Positions 11,118-22,439 of a stretch of 64,000 nucleotides of DNA are shown here, piece by piece. Numbering within the stretch: the first letter of the stretch is position 1; every line of letters starts with the position of its first letter. Both the position numbers and the translations under genes were made by a program. Below the pieces are notes generated by a model that had not been told where the DNA came from, did no database searches, and saw nothing but the letters and a program-made list of their open reading frames with translations. The DNA comes from Phytophthora colocasiae (lineage: Eukaryota; Oomycota; Peronosporomycetes; Peronosporales; Peronosporaceae): assembly GCA_018806915.1 (NCBI GenBank), contig JAGKQI010000001.1, positions 1-64,000 of the forward strand, written 5' to 3'.

Positions 11118-13032
11118 ATGATAGTTGCTGCGCCACCCACTGGACGCCGACGAGTTCGCCGTCTTCGATCACCTGGGAGTGTAGCGGTTCCGCGTCGTGT
11201 GGTTCTTGGATTACCGCCAGTTCAGCCAGATCTGTCGGTCATTCGGGAAGTAGATCAAAAAGGGAGCGGGGATGGTCTCAGACGACCGGTAGATACTGTA
11301 CGGGTGGTTGTACGATGTAGACCTATGAACGCAACAGAACGTGCTAGAGGAGATCCGTCGCTGTTTCGATTGTCATCAAAAGAGTCGACCACGCTTAAGG
11401 TAGTATCCTCGGCCAACGGTGGTAACAATAACACTTCCCGAGAGCTAGTTCGCAGCTTCCAGTTCGACCTTTGTGCGTCGGAGGAGCTTTCACAGGACAG
11501 TTTTTCAGGGCTTGCGGCGTGGATTCCACTGCTTGAGTCGGTGGTGGAAGGGTATATCGCCACAGTTTTTGCGTACGGACAGACTGGATCCGGGAAGACG
11601 TACAGTATGTCGGGTCTTGACGAGGTATTGGTCGGTACGATATCCCGAGAGGAACGGACGGGGGCTTCCAGCAACGCATTCGAAGTCTCAGACGGGTTGA
11701 TTCCACGGGCACTCAAGCATTTGTTCATGCTTTTAGAGCAAGAACCGGCCGAGGTGAAGACTGTTGTTCGTGCATCGTACTGTGAGATTTACAATGAGCA
11801 GGTGTTCGATTTACTCAATCCAGGGTCTGGCGCGTTGAATGTGCGCTGGAACGCACGCGCTGGGTTCTACGTTCAGGATCTGCTTGTTGTACGCTGTGAC
11901 TCGCTCTCTGATGTGTTAGCTGTCGTTGACGAAGGCCATCGCAATCGACACGTAGCCTCGCATTGTATGAATGCTGACTCGAGTCGTAGTCACTCGTTGT
12001 TAACTGTACATGTGGATCGCACGAAGACGCACGACTCGGACAGCGGGCACAGCCATGACATCACCCGATACGGAAAAATGAGCTTTGTCGATCTTGCTGG
12101 CAGTGAACGACTAAAGGAAACAAGGTCCAGTAATGCTGAAGAAACGAGCAATATCAACCGCAGTCTCCTCACTCTAGGGAAAGTTATCTCTGCATTGGCA
12201 TCAGCTGGAATGAACGCAAACACTGGCCAGTTCATCCCGTATCGTGACAGCAAACTGACCAAACTGCTGATGGACTCGCTCGGAGGACAAAGCCTTACGC
12301 TAATGATCGCATGTGTTTCTCCATCCGCTGCGGCTCTAGAGGATACGCTGAGCACTCTTAACTATGCCACGCGGGCTAAAAACATTCGCAATAAGCCAGT
12401 AGTTCAAGTGGACCCTATTGAATTAGAGCTAAGCCAGCTACGGCATGAAAACCATGTACTTCGAGCTGAAAATGAAGCACTTCGCCTTCGTCTACAACTC
12501 GGGGGATCTCAAGGGGCAGCTCAACTCCAACGACCACCCAGTTTGACGTCAACTCCGTCAAACTCACGCTTACTTCCAATGAACAATGCATCTCCCACCA
12601 CTCGAGCTGCTCCAAAGACTACTCTACCAAATATGTCACCTTCACGACTCCCAACGTCACAACGCAATCAGCTTCAAGCGCTCCAGGACGACCATGAAAA
12701 AATGAAAGAACGGGCGTTGGCAGCTGAAAGGCGACTACAGCAGCTTGGAAGTCGAGAACAGGGCTCTCCGCCAACAGCAAGAGCAAAGTCACCAACAGCA
12801 ATCCGTTTCCAAAGGTTACAGCAGCCCGATAAACGAGATGAAGCAATTGCGACAACAAGTACAGCAACTACAACAGCGCGAACAGGAACTAATGCAGGCA
12901 TTGGTACGTGCATTATGCTTTATCGTCATAGTTGTAATTCGATCTTTGTACTGATTGATTGTTATGCAGTCTCGCCGAAGTCGTAGGCAGCGCGAATCAC
13001 AGGAGTCTGGCGAGTCTGCAAGGCATCATTAG
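11118..13032 (+). CDS. Kinesin motor protein, KIF12-like (tentative)
   Basis: The motor domain is complete and in one frame: VDTVRVVVRCRPMN (first strand), P-loop GQTGSGKT (11577-11600), YCEIYNEQVFDLLN, switch I NADSSRSHS, switch II DLAGSER, and the neck-proximal block IPYRDSKLTKLLMDSLGG followed by LMIACVSPSAAALEDTLSTL. The last block resembles KIF12; the class call is tentative. A coiled coil follows (about 12415-12480), then a low-complexity linker. Near 12743 one base slips: the neighbouring frame continues a glutamine-rich coiled coil (EVENRALRQQQEQ) up to 12903. A 66-nt phase-0 intron (12904-12969, GTACGT...ATGCAG) leads to a short last exon ending at the TAG of 13030-13032. It should be an ATP-driven microtubule motor. 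The ATG at 11118 is the first one after the TATA-like site. Confidence 0.88.
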
Positions 13033-13295
13033 ACCATAGCAACCCGAATTTGCTTCTCACGTGGGCTGACCACAACTTTTCATGTACTTTATCAAAGTAA
13101 ACAAATATGCTTGGTGGAAATTACCTCATAAACCGACAACAAAACCAATCCGCCAAGCTTACTACAAGAGGTACAGGCAGGAAAACGAGAAATATCAATT
13201 TTTTGGTCATGACCAGGGTATACAAACAGCGAGTCTAGTAGTGCCCGGTCACACCCAAGTCACAAAATTATTCGAGATAATTATTCCATTCTTGA

Positions 13296-13868
13296 GATAA
13301 AAATAACAACAGGCAGTCCTCTCATCTCCAACAATCACTTCGACGCAATAAGGTGCCACCGTCAGTGCAGAACCTTACAAGAGCTGTTCTGTATCGCTTC
13401 TTCGTGCCAACTATAAGACGTCGTAGAGCAAGGAGGTGTGAACAGACTGCTAATCGCCCTCAACAAAAGAGCGCAGGAGAACGTGCTAACCAACAAGACG
13501 GTGTGATGCCAGCCAGAGAATACTACAGCAGGAAGATGACCCCGTATAGCCCAGCCACAATTTCCCTGGACGTTCCAAGTAAGCGTACGTTGTGTCTATT
13601 GCTACAACTGTGGAATTAACGATGACCTTGTGTGTGTTAGAGATGGCAGTCAGGGAGAAGACTACAGCAGCAACTACAGCTGAGAACCATGGACGATCCA
13701 AGTAAGAGTACAGTTTGACAATTGCTACTACTGTAAATTAACGGTGGGTTTTGTGTGTTTAGCTTCAGTATGTTTTGTGTAAGCGATTTTCAGCAACGTG
13801 CAGCATTGAGGTGCAGAGCACGAGATACTGTGCGCAACAAATTCAAAACGAGCCGCGTGTTTGCCTAA
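13296..13868 (+). CDS. Possible small three-exon gene of unknown function
   Basis: An open frame from 13296 (basic, RRRRARR-containing) can be spliced with two short introns at 13579-13640 (62 nt) and 13702-13762 (61 nt). Both start GTAAG and end GTTAG or TTTAG, and splicing gives a continuous reading to a TAA at 13866-13868. The joined product is small, basic and shows no known domain. The two introns and their 5' exon ends (GACGTTCCAA versus GACGATCCAA) are clearly related, so an exon-intron unit was duplicated. No good ATG begins the frame except an internal one near 13504, so an upstream exon may exist. It lies 260 bp after the kinesin on the same strand. Existence as a real gene is uncertain. 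Confidence 0.28.
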
Positions 13869-14496
13869 CGGCGTGAGCGTTTGTAGGTATGTTATGTGAA
13901 TTATACTTCTACAAGCTATCTAAATACTCACGAAATCTGACGAAACTGTTCTGCGCCTTGTAGGCGATGAGACCCGCCTTAATGTCGTCGGCGAATCTCC
14001 TTATTTTCCTCCGTTGTCGACGACTCTCGAAGAACGCTACCACTTCATGTTCAGCAATACAGGGCTCTTACTGTTTTACTAATTCTATCGCGTTGTACAG
14101 TGGCTTGCGACGACAGTAAAATTGAGGTCAGAGTTTTTTTTCTCCAAAGTGTCCTGGAATTGATTCTCCATCTCTCTTACAGAAGGGAGTGGCGGGAAGC
14201 CGGTGCTGTACTCTTGCTAAGCAGCAGTGACAGTGTCAATTTGCCTCGACATTCGGAAGTCAGGACACACTGATGCTGGTTCAGGTACGTCTGACTGCTC
14301 ATAATTTCCAGTACTAGTTACGCGGAGTGTGTGGGTTACTAATGTTGGAAATGTCGAAGTTGTTGCAGGATTGCGTGTTGGATGCCTCTATGGAGACGTG
14401 TGTTTTTCGGCCTGTAGCCAGGTTCCCATTGCAACTAGCGTCTCTCCAAGACGCAACTGAATCTGCTCTTTATGCGATTGAGCCGACGCTTTGATT
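13869..14496. other. Intergenic stretch, nothing recognised
   Basis: No coherent reading frame or known repeat is visible. It may include the 3' flank of the Crypton that starts at 14497 on the other strand, but no Crypton boundary could be defined because such elements lack long terminal repeats. Confidence 0.4.
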
Positions 14497-16219
14497 TCAG
14501 AGGTTAGTCGCTCGAACCCCGTTAATATGTTGGAATAATTGGGCTGTTGTTGATCTCAACTCCTTTATGTCCTCAGATACGATTGGCATGGCTTGTTGTA
14601 GGAGCAAATGTTCAGGATGCTGAGTTGTCGTTACAGTCTGCAGAAGTTCGTCCCGGAAAGCATGAAACAAGACACTGCTGAATATTGGATGCAGGAACAA
14701 TGGGTGTGTGTAGTTCATATGCATCAAAAATGACGACGTCTTGTAGAATAACAACTCGCATGTATCGCAATAAATCGACAAAGCTTTTTACGGCGATTTC
14801 GCGACCTCCAGCTAGCATAACCTTTTCCGATTCGTCCAGGTTAGGAAATATCATCGCTTGTAAGTCTAGTGGAGGTTCCAAGAGTGACCGGGGGATGTAA
14901 TATCGATTTGCTTCTGGACCAAAGCCGGCGAGAACTCGGAGACAATCAAATGGGATTACGTGATTTGCATAAGCTCCATTCCTGCTCTTTGTTGCCCAGT
15001 GACCTTGTTTATCGACGGATTCGGCTGATGCACCGCCTGATTCAGCAGTTGCAGCTTGCTTTCGGCCTAGTTGGGTTTTGATTGTGCTTTGGACCCCAAT
15101 TAAACTATATATCGCTTTCAATGCTGAGTACTGCTGAGGGTACGTCGATTGATCGTGGGTCCCGCGCCTTTTAGCACGAAGATTGGGTACCAGTGTTCTC
15201 GTTTACTGAAGTCTGGCCAGGCTCGTCGCCAACATGCCACCGATGAAAAAGTAGAGAGCCAACGCGCTAAATGGACAGCGTTCTACATTTTGTGTCTCAT
15301 CAAAGCAGTCTCTTCGACGTTTCCGTACTGATTTTTCTTTGATTTCCACACAGAACGCAGTAGACTGGCACCACAAACACCTTCGTTTTCGTAGACAATG
15401 AGGCCGATATGAGGTAAGCAACAAGCGTCGTATGTTGTCTCCACGAGATGACAAACCCAACGAGAGCAAAACATCTGCACGATGACGAAGCCCTTCTTCG
15501 GTGCCGCAATTGAACATTTCATCTACTATTCTTTGAACTGTCGATTTACGGAACGTTGCATCCACCATTGTCTTTCACCAGCATCTTGAAATGTGTCAGC
15601 TTCATGTTGTACCGTAGCCACTTTTTTTGCTTTAGCAGCTCTTTTGACAGTATTTGGCCGAACCGGTTGACGGATATTCGTTCCTAAACTAAATTGCAGC
15701 CTCCACAAATCCATTATTGCGTTAACATACGCAGCTAGGGTCGAAATGACCGATTACAGCACCAACATCAGCGTCGCTACGTGTAGACGTATCACCAGAA
15801 TCTGAAGACGTACATCCAGTATCAGATTTACGTTTCCTTCCGCGTTTTCGGACATGACGGTTCTGTATTGACGAGAGAAACAGCACCATCTTTGACTCGT
15901 TGACTAGCTCGTCGCTATAGCCTTTGCTCTTCATCCATTCAAGAAACTCGAGCGCTTTTGGAGAGTAGAGAAGTGTTGTAGCGTTAGGTCTTTGAGAATT
16001 TCTCGTAGCATGAACACGAAGTACGGCTTCTTTTTCCTGTAGTGCAAGTTGAATGGCCTGTTCGTTGTGTGCAGCCAACAGCGCAGCGGCACTTGATGCT
16101 GGGTGGGTAATTACTCCTGTGCATTCGTATCACGAACGACCTACGTTAGACCTACTCTGGAAGTGAATTGAAGTCGTATTCGTACCATTGATATTACGGC
16201 AGGACTGCTGCTCGGACAT
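14497..16219 (-). mobile_element. Crypton tyrosine-recombinase transposon, degraded
   Basis: Minus-strand segments in different frames line up in the order of oomycete Crypton proteins. ATG at 16219 begins a short leader. A core-binding region follows (SPKALEFLEWMKSKGY...VNESKMVLFL, about 15870-15970), then AIMDLWRLQFSLG (about 15720). The recombinase first-arginine region is LLSLGLSSRGDNIRR (about 15430-15475), followed by a RHK..VERCPFSALALYFF block (about 15250-15300). The second catalytic box reads TQLGRKQAA, then GHWATKSRNGAYANHVIP with the likely nucleophile tyrosine (about 14960-15080). The C-terminal ILQDVVIF helix follows (about 14720). The family integrates by site-specific recombination without making target duplications. 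The histidine expected in the second box appears as glutamine, and at least three frame breaks exist, so the copy is probably dead. Confidence 0.75.
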
Positions 16220-16558
16220 GATTCCCAGTTTCTTTTGCACTTGGCATTGTTTTTTTTTTTACTGTTTTGGAAAATTGCTATTTATACTCGGTCACAAAAC
16301 TAATAGTGACCGTGGTCACAACCCTATGACTGTAGAATAGATATCCACAAAGTATCAATATCTTTGGAAAGGGAAATTAAAACTAATAACCACATGTAAC
16401 TACACGTGCACTTGCAGTCCCGAAGAGCTTAGTACATGCAAAGACTTATACTTTGGTCTCCCAGCACGAACTAGACTTATGCCAGTTGCTCGCTCAGTGG
16501 CGCTGGCAATACTAGCACGGAGCCAGCGTGGGGGACGTCAAAGCGTAGCCTTCGCGCT
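16220..16558. other. AT-rich intergenic stretch with a poly-T run
   Basis: Contains a run of twelve T residues near 16249-16260 and a small palindromic segment (GTGACCGTGGTCAC near 16306-16319). No coding signal was seen. It separates the Crypton from the end of the triple-module gene. Confidence 0.4.
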
Positions 16559-18496
16559 TCATGTGCTGGTGAGTTGGCCTTTGCCATCTTCCGCAGCTTC
16601 CGGGACTCTTTCGCGAGAAGCAACATCAGGAGTGTCGGAGTCCGACTCGGTGACGTCTGACTCTGTATCCTGGGCAGCAGTGGCAGCACGTGGACCGCGG
16701 CCATGATATTGACGTGGGCGCTTGGAACCTAAGACCCTCTCTTCCTATTCGCACTCGAGTGCATGTAAACACTCTGCAAACCATGAAGGTAATCTTCTGC
16801 TTCGTCTTGTTCCCTGTTGTGCCACCTCGACATTACGCACGTATGTGGAGCTCCCGAGCTTTTTGGGGATCGGGATCTCAGCGATTGCTTCACTCGCGAG
16901 TTTCTTCGAGATGCGCATGGGATTGCAGCACAGACGTGACGATAGGAATGACCGGAGTGTTGTGCCTTCTGTAACATTCAGCGCACCTTTGAAGAAGAAG
17001 TCGATAAGAGCCGCCGCATACACTTCTTCATCGTGAGACCACGGACCACTACGCCTGAAAGTACGCACAGGGCTTGCACTTGGTGTACTGACCACGCTGG
17101 CAGTCCCTGTGCTCGATACACTTGCAGAGCTAAACTTGCGCTCGCGCTTGACAGGCGTTGGTACTGGATGAGGAGCATTCTTATGAGCTTCTTCATGGGC
17201 TAGACGCAGTTCAGTGAGGCGGCTTTCAACTTCAAAAAGCTCCTCGGAGAAGTCGTCCTCGTCCGAGCTATCCGAGGCATCAATTGCTCTGCGCACGTAA
17301 GTGATGGATCCGACGTTGTCGGGAAAGTTGTGCTCGCCCATGCGCTGAGGGGCGAGTTTCATGGAGAGATGCTTTGGAGTACAACCAAGTTGTTGGCATA
17401 GGTAGTCTACCAGCTTGGTCCCTTCAGCCAAGTCCAGAGATCCAGCCATGAAGTACTCGAACATTGTCGTTACGAACTCCTCTTCTTCAGGAGATTCGAA
17501 ACCTGTGCGGATGATTGTAGGTTTGCCACGCCAGGCTTAAGCTCTTTCCAAGCTGCTCTCTTCTTGCGCTCATGTGTAGCCGACTTGGAGCGAAAATGGA
17601 CGGAATCGTTATCTTCTTCATCGTCTTCCACTCTAGAAAACCTGCGACTGCGGTATGTAGAGATGTCATCGACGTCATCGTCACGGCGGCCGTTCAACAG
17701 CCCGGAGCTGAAGTTAGCGTCCCGAAGTTCCAGTAGCTCGCGCTCAACTTCCTGTCGTATCTCTTCACTGGGAGGAGGGTCAGCAGCAACAAATACTGAG
17801 GCTCCAACCTTCCTTGGGATTTTCCTGCCAGCCAGCGACTCAGTTCCTAGCTTCATCGATACACGGCGACGGTTGCAACAAAGTTTCTCAGCTAGAAACT
17901 TGCGGAGCGTCGTGCCCTCCGGCAAGTTCAGCAGCCCTTCCAAGAAGAAGGACACGAGGGCACTGGCATATTCTTCTTCAGCACGAGACCAAACTCCACT
18001 GCGGAGATACTGGGGCTTGTCACCTGTAGGAGACGAAGGTGCACGGCGACGCTTGATGATGGCGTCGGCCTGAACCAGGAGATCTAGCTTGGACAAGTTG
18101 TCCTCCTCCCACACAGTGGAAGATGTCTTTTGCTCTTTAGGCTGTTTCTTTACAGCCTCCTTTTCACAGCGAGCTGTTGCATTGTTTGCCGACTGGGCGT
18201 GAGCAGGCTTAAGAGGCTCCTGTTTGTACTCCTGCTTTGTTTGTAGTGCTGTTCCTGCTGAGTATAGATCGGCGCGGGCTTGGCGTCAACTCTGCCGCGC
18301 ACGTCAACTTGCGAGGCCTTTAGGCGAGTCCGCCGATGGCTCCTGGAAGTCCTGTAAGATCGCCACGGCGCACTGGAGCTCGTCGGCGCTCCACTTGGCG
18401 ATTGGGCTCGCGCTCCTGGCGAGGGCGAAGGGGAGGGGCCGGCGCTGTGGCCTGCTCCTCCTCGACGGCGGGGCTGAGTATCATCGAGAGATCCAT
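16559..18496 (-). CDS. Protein with three copies of an uncharacterised 70-residue module
   Basis: The gene starts at ATG 18496 (MDLSMILSPAVEEEQ) and ends at the TGA of 16559-16561 after an acidic tail (DTESDVTESDSDTPDV). Three modules share the pattern W-S-x-x-EE-x-YA-x-AL-x-x-FF-x-G-x-L-x-x-x-EGTTLR-x-FL-x-x-x-L-C-x-x-R-x-S-x-KL, followed by IP-x-K-x-G. They lie at about 17786-18000, 17290-17510 and 16835-17050. The opening W-S/T-x-EE resembles SANT/Myb or trihelix-like folds, so DNA or chromatin binding is a guess. I recall similar modules in hypothetical proteins of oomycetes and diatoms but no named function. A partial fourth copy (KWSADELQCAVAILQDF, about 18345-18396) may exist near the start. 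Linkers are acidic or serine-rich. The frame slips at least three times (near 18390, 18150 and 17520). Confidence 0.65.
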
Positions 18497-20493
18497 GGCG
18501 GTCCTGCTCTTCTTTCTTCTCGGCGCTTGGGGAGAACTCGAACTGAGCGTCCGCGTTTTTGCGCTGGCCCCTCACAGAACAAACCCACCAACCACAGCAA
18601 CCTGCCCCCTCTCTGATGGCGACACTGCGACTCCCACACGGGAGCCATACAGCAGGTATAGCTGTCCGTGTGTGTGTCGCGTCACGGTTTATCTCGTTTT
18701 TTGTATGAAGTTGCACCTGAGTGCAACCCCATACAAATTCCGAGCCGTTTCGAGCCGACAAAACCAGGAGCCTCCCTGGTGCGAACAGCTACAGACTTAG
18801 CAAGTTTTCTCTCCAAGCAAAACGCCCCCTCAAGGCAGGAAAATAACACTGTACATCTACATGCGTTAAAAGCAGCATGAACCACTGACCAACTTTGCTC
18901 AGCTGAACGACGAAGGCAGCTCCTGCCAGGAAGGGGAAACACGCGGTCCATAAACGGGAAAAAGTGAGGTCTCGTACAAAGGCAACAGTACAGTGGGGGT
19001 AGGGTTCAGCAAGACACCTTGCCTTTGGCTACAGGACAAGTATTCAGCGCGAACGCCTGCCATTCTGGTAGAGCTTTGAGCTCGTGAGTGGCAATCACTG
19101 ATTACCCCTTACAGACGCTGTGTGCATGTAGTTTACTTGGCATCGGCTAATGCCAGCGGTCGGACTGAAGTACAGTCGTCACCACGTTTGTGGCTACGTA
19201 CAAGTTGCAACAAGTTGCAGTCAGAGCTCTCGAGTTCATATCCAACGTTCTATGGAGCACAAGAAGGATGTGCCGCAAATGTGCATCATGCCCGGTCCTA
19301 TCCGCCCTCAAGTGGAGCCTAACATGATACATGTACATGTGCAACGCGATGCCTCCCCGCTTTAATATAGCGCGCAGACGTGTTAATTTACGCGCATGCA
19401 ATACCCATGTATAAAGCCTACCCTGCCAGCCTTCTGCGTGCCATGTTTGAAATCGACAGTGCTCCGCCATGGCTATCTGAATTCATCGGCCACATGTGGC
19501 CCACGGCTGATCCTCTGCTTGGCGTCGTTGCAGCCCTGGCTTTGCGACAGGAGCTTCATACGAGACGTCGAAAGTTTCGACTCGAAACTGTCTGGATTTG
19601 CGAACGCTCAGATTGCACCAAGTTGTGGAGGGCTCTGCACGCAACTACCTGTACTGTACACGTGTGGCTCGCCTGGCATGCTTATATCTGCAACATGCTA
19701 CACACCCTAGAGTTGATGCTACTCCATGTACATGTTGTCAATATAAACGACGACTGCCGAGTTAACTGCACTTGGCTTGCCTTGCGAAGCTTCCAGCATA
19801 GCGATCTTTGATACAGTGTCAAACGCAACGTTTTTGCCTGGGTGCCGACGTCAAGACAGCATGTCACAGGGGTAGGGAGCACTCCAGATCCTGAAAGATC
19901 GACATGCAACAAGTCTGGTTGCACTGCACCGACGAGCCTGGCGCTTTGGCGCACGAACTGATTCCCAAGACCAATGCTGCGAGATTTGGCAGCACCTCGG
20001 TTTGAGTCGGCATGTACACGCCCTACGTGTTTAGGAAAGAATCCTCGCTAATCAACTACGTGTTCCAGCATAAAGTACGCAACTTAGTCGTCAATTCGGT
20101 GGTGCAGACTCAACCATAAATAGCTGTTGAAAAAACTATTTGACAAGACATGTGCCGACCTGCTGCCGCCGTCGAATCTCACTACGCGTAGATAACACAG
20201 GTTCGAGGCGTTTTAAAGTGATTAGTTGTCACAATAGTTCGCTACCACTGCTTGGCTTTAACTAAGGGCAGGGCTCAGCCTGCGAGCAACATCTTCTTAT
20301 GGCGTGCCATTCGTGGTGGGCTATTGAACTTCAAGGTGCTGCGTACCTAAAATCTGTCACTAAAAATTGTAAGATAAAGAAATAGTTTGCAGTTTTTAGT
20401 GGGCAGATTAGCTGCCTACTGTTCTACCGGTATGTAATGAAGGACAAGTACGGATACGGAACTACAATTAGATCTCTCACTTAGTTGATCTAA
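18497..20493. other. Intergenic stretch, no gene recognised
   Basis: Open frames of up to 143 codons overlap on both strands (for example 19380-19811) but show no known motif and shadow one another. Several ACATGTACATG-like palindromes occur near 19325-19345 and 19725. No TIR, LTR or RNA gene was identified. Confidence 0.45.
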
Positions 20494-21141
20494 TCATTCA
20501 AAGCTAGTATAGCCGATAGGAATCCGTTGTTCTAGAGCTGCTGCATGGCGTGGAGGTTGACGGCGGTTGTGCTTAAGTCGCCTTTGTAGTTTCAACAAAC
20601 GAAAGCAAACTCGGGTGCTTTACCGCGAAAAGTTCGCTGAACACTCTGTTATTGCGCTCCAAGGGCGGTTGAACGTCCACACCAACCTTGATCATGCTGT
20701 TGACGTTCCAAAGATCCGTAGCTTTCCATCCATGTCGTGCGAAAGTAGCGCTAGAATGCGTCCCATTTCATTTTGGCGCTGGTTTCATCGATCATACTTC
20801 GGACAAATCTGATACCCTGGTGGAAATAAAGAAAAAGAAGCGTATTTCTAAATTTAGAAACATACAAAGTATTTACCTTATCTGCGATCTCGTCCTCAGG
20901 ATAACTGTGAGTGCGTCAATCACATCAGGAGCTAGGGAGGCAGCTATTTGGTGCAGCGGAATGCGCTGGTCAACCATCTTGCGTCGGAGTGCCGGTTTCC
21001 AATGGAATGGGCACCCCACTATCTTGACCAGGGGGAACTGCTCCGTGACTGCATTCATCAGCCCTTTTCGAAGTCACAAGTTACTGTAGCCGGCTCTAAA
21101 GTCTCCCTGTTTGTATGATGACGTAGTTAACAGCACCCCAA

Positions 21142-21149
21142 TATGCGTC
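21142..21149. repeat. Target-site duplication of the Merlin, left copy
   Basis: TATGCGTC, repeated exactly at 22440-22447 on the other side of the element. Eight base pairs is the size expected for Merlin and IS1016-type transposition. Confidence 0.93.
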
Positions 21150-21339
21150 GGCTCTCCTCGGATATGGCCCCACATCTAGATAAAGCTAGATTGTAGATAG
21201 AAGTAGTTGCAAATTCAAGTTGAACTTGCATACAAATACCTAGATAAAGAAAAGATCGCCCCACAGCGGGAACTTTGGCGCCTTCAGCCATTTCACTTTG
21301 GAAATCTCCACAAACTCAGAGACCCCAACCCAGCCTACC

Positions 21340-22343
21340 ATGCCTACTCGACCTAACGCTACTGCAGGTGGGGCGTGTCCTCGCCTACCCCGTCCGGTCG
21401 ACGTCGCTGCTGCAACCGGGCTCCGCCGCACTACATTCGACGCGGTCATGGACGTCACAGCCACGGCGACCGCAACCGTGGAGTGGGCCATGTCGGTGCA
21501 CTTGCTGCACCCAGCTCTATTGTGTCCGAAGTGCACAACGCCCATGCACTTGGACGTTGCGAACGAGCGCTGGCGCTGCTCCCGTTCTGCCTGTCGAACG
21601 GAACGGAGCGTTCGAACAGGCAGCTTCTTCTCCAAGAGCAAGCTTCCGCTGAGAAAGTTAGTGAGGCTGCTGTGTCACTGGTGTGCGCGGACACCAGTGA
21701 CGACAGCAGCAACGATGGTTGGCGTGCACCAACAGGCAGCAATGCAATGGTACACGTACTGCAGAGACATATGCAGTAAAGAAATGTTATCTATCCCTAT
21801 TGAAATCGACGAAACCTCCCTCAAGAAGAAGTCGATATACAACCGAGGAAAGCGCTACGCTGACTACTGGCTTTTCGGCGGCGTGGATAGAACCACTAAC
21901 CGCTGGTTCGGCGTCATCACGCACGAAGATCGCACGAAGCCGACTCTGTCGGCTCTCATCAAAAAGCACATTCGGCCCGGGTAAGTATCTGTTTTTTTAC
22001 TTGATTTATTTATGCTAATGTATCTTAATGATTGCAGCACCACCATTATGAGCGATCACTTCTCCTCTTATGTGTCTGTCGATGAGCAACACACCCTGGA
22101 AAACAACCCTCTCTTACAGGACAGACACTACCGTCATTTGTGGGTCAACCACTGCGAAACGTACGTGGCTAAAAACGTAACTAATGGCTACATCTTTAAC
22201 AGGCCATGCGAGGCATGAAAAAGGCATTGTTGCCTGCGTACCTGGACGAGTACCTGTGGCGCAGCTGGTTTGCGCCGCCACAGGCGACTGCGACGGACGT
22301 TCTCCATGCCCTTATCAAGGGCATCATTAAGTACTATTACTAG
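21340..22343 (+). CDS. Merlin transposase (ISXO2-like DDE domain)
   Basis: ATG at 21340 opens MPTRPNATAGG. A zinc-ribbon-like segment follows (CPKCTTPMHL...WRCSRSACR), then RTGSFFSKSKLPLRKLV, typical of IS1595/Merlin transposases. The DDE core shows EIDETSLKKKSIYNRGKRY with the first D, then a 57-nt intron (21981-22037, GTAAGT...TTGCAG), then TTIMSDHFSSY with the second D and HLWVNHCETYV. The TN-x-IE segment carrying the third acid is unclear: TNGYIFN is followed by a one-base slip near 22202, after which KKALLPAYLDEYLWRSWFA finishes at TAG 22341-22343. The protein cuts and pastes the element. The slip and the unclear third acid suggest it is inactive, or mis-sequenced at one base. Confidence 0.85.
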
Positions 22344-22394
22344 CTCGACGTAAGAGACAGAGTGATATGCATGTGAAAAGTACATCTGTAGTTC

Positions 22395-22439
22395 ACAATC
22401 TAGCTTTATCTAGATTTGGGGCCATATCCGAGGAGAGCC
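22395..22439 (-). repeat. Merlin right terminal inverted repeat
   Basis: Reverse complement of 21150-21194 with one mismatch in 45 positions (A for C at position 24 of the repeat). Confidence 0.95.

Larger units (their letters stand above)
21150..22439 (+). mobile_element. Merlin (IS1016/IS1595-type) DNA transposon
   Basis: A 1290-bp element bounded by 45-bp inverted repeats (21150-21194 and 22395-22439, one mismatch; outer end GGCTCTCCTCGGATATGGCC) and an 8-bp target duplication TATGCGTC. It contains a transposase gene on the plus strand. It lies inside the MULE transposase gene, within the codons for KHQDAY|WGAVNY, and removing it with one duplication copy makes the MULE frame continuous. 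The near-perfect repeats and duplication point to a fairly recent insertion. Confidence 0.95.

Noticed and set aside
19380..19811. 143-codon open frame as a gene
   Set aside because: It overlaps another open frame of similar length, has no recognisable motif or homologous feeling, and no promoter or intron signal supports it.
20190..20215. GGTTCGAGG word as part of a tRNA gene
   Set aside because: No matching acceptor stem, anticodon arm or A box could be placed around it.
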